Assembly: GCA_016297495.1 (NCBI GenBank) | Contig: JAEDGN010000027.1 | Location: forward strand, 1-33,132 | Length of the DNA stretch: 33,132 bases | Direction of reading: 5' to 3' | Source: Coprococcus sp. | GTDB lineage: Bacteria > Bacillota > Clostridia > Lachnospirales > Lachnospiraceae | Part shown: positions 33,062 through 33,132 of the stretch, one piece after another | Layout of the letters: each line of letters begins with the position of its first letter | Position numbering within the stretch: the stretch's first letter is position 1 | The notes under the pieces: model-generated | The model's input: the letters and a program-made list of their open reading frames with translations, nothing else | Told to the model about the DNA's origin: nothing | Database searches by the model: none | Translations under genes and position numbers: made by a program

Positions 33062-33132
33062 ATTCATATCATCTATCGATGTACCTTCAAAACTGCACAT
33101 TAAATTCACACATCTGCCTTCACAGAACCACA

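Overview
The window looks like a chromosomal segment of an anaerobic, spore-forming Clostridia, probably Lachnospiraceae. This is inferred from moderate GC, strong AGGAGG ribosome binding sites, textbook sigma-A promoters with 17-bp spacers, a spoVAD gene, Bcd/EtfAB-type acyl-CoA redox genes, an Rpn-type nuclease remnant and a dispersed palindrome of a kind common in Clostridia. No rRNA, tRNA, CRISPR array or intact transposase gene was recognised inside the window.

Layout. (1) 1-537: 3'-truncated RluA-type pseudouridine synthase. (2) 802-8535: CoA-redox module 1. It holds acyl-CoA dehydrogenase-etfB-etfA, a Lon-like ATPase without protease domain, a GntP-type permease and a crotonase, and a divergent MarR regulator. 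(3) 8543-20704: mostly unrelated genes. These are a perfect 26-bp-arm palindrome, a lone spoVAD, an Rpn remnant, a DUF815 ATPase/ABC-F/transglutaminase-like operon, DAHP synthase, an SMR transporter/YtcJ amidohydrolase/TrmO/FliB operon, and a YitT-type membrane protein. (4) 20899-29074: CoA-redox module 2. It holds a second acyl-CoA dehydrogenase, a fused CoA-transferase, a divergent second etfBA pair, a second GntP permease, and a PAS-AAA-Fis sigma-54 activator. (5) 29068-33132: a MATE exporter, a membrane-anchored MerR regulator, a frameshifted MutS-family ATPase, and a terminator for a transcript entering from the right edge.

How the genes work together. Modules 1 and 2 read as one scattered pathway: import of a carboxylate (GntP permeases), activation by CoA transfer, dehydration or hydration by crotonase, and enoyl-CoA reduction or acyl-CoA oxidation by two dehydrogenases, each with its own Etf pair. 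No thiolase or 3-hydroxyacyl-CoA dehydrogenase is present, so a hydroxyacid or enoate redox route fits better than acetyl-CoA-to-butyrate synthesis; the substrate is unknown.

The most interesting signal is regulatory. Six promoters (acd1, crotonase, marR, acd2, CoA-transferase, etfB2) each carry the same roughly 21-bp near-palindrome, consensus about TTAGYATRCAAAYTATTTGCA, at or just downstream of the -10/+1. This suggests that the MarR protein encoded here controls both modules and itself. The remaining key gene, permease 2, instead has a near-perfect sigma-54 promoter and lies divergent from the sigma-54 activator, so substrate entry may be gated by a second signal. All functional statements are from reading the sequence; no searches were run.
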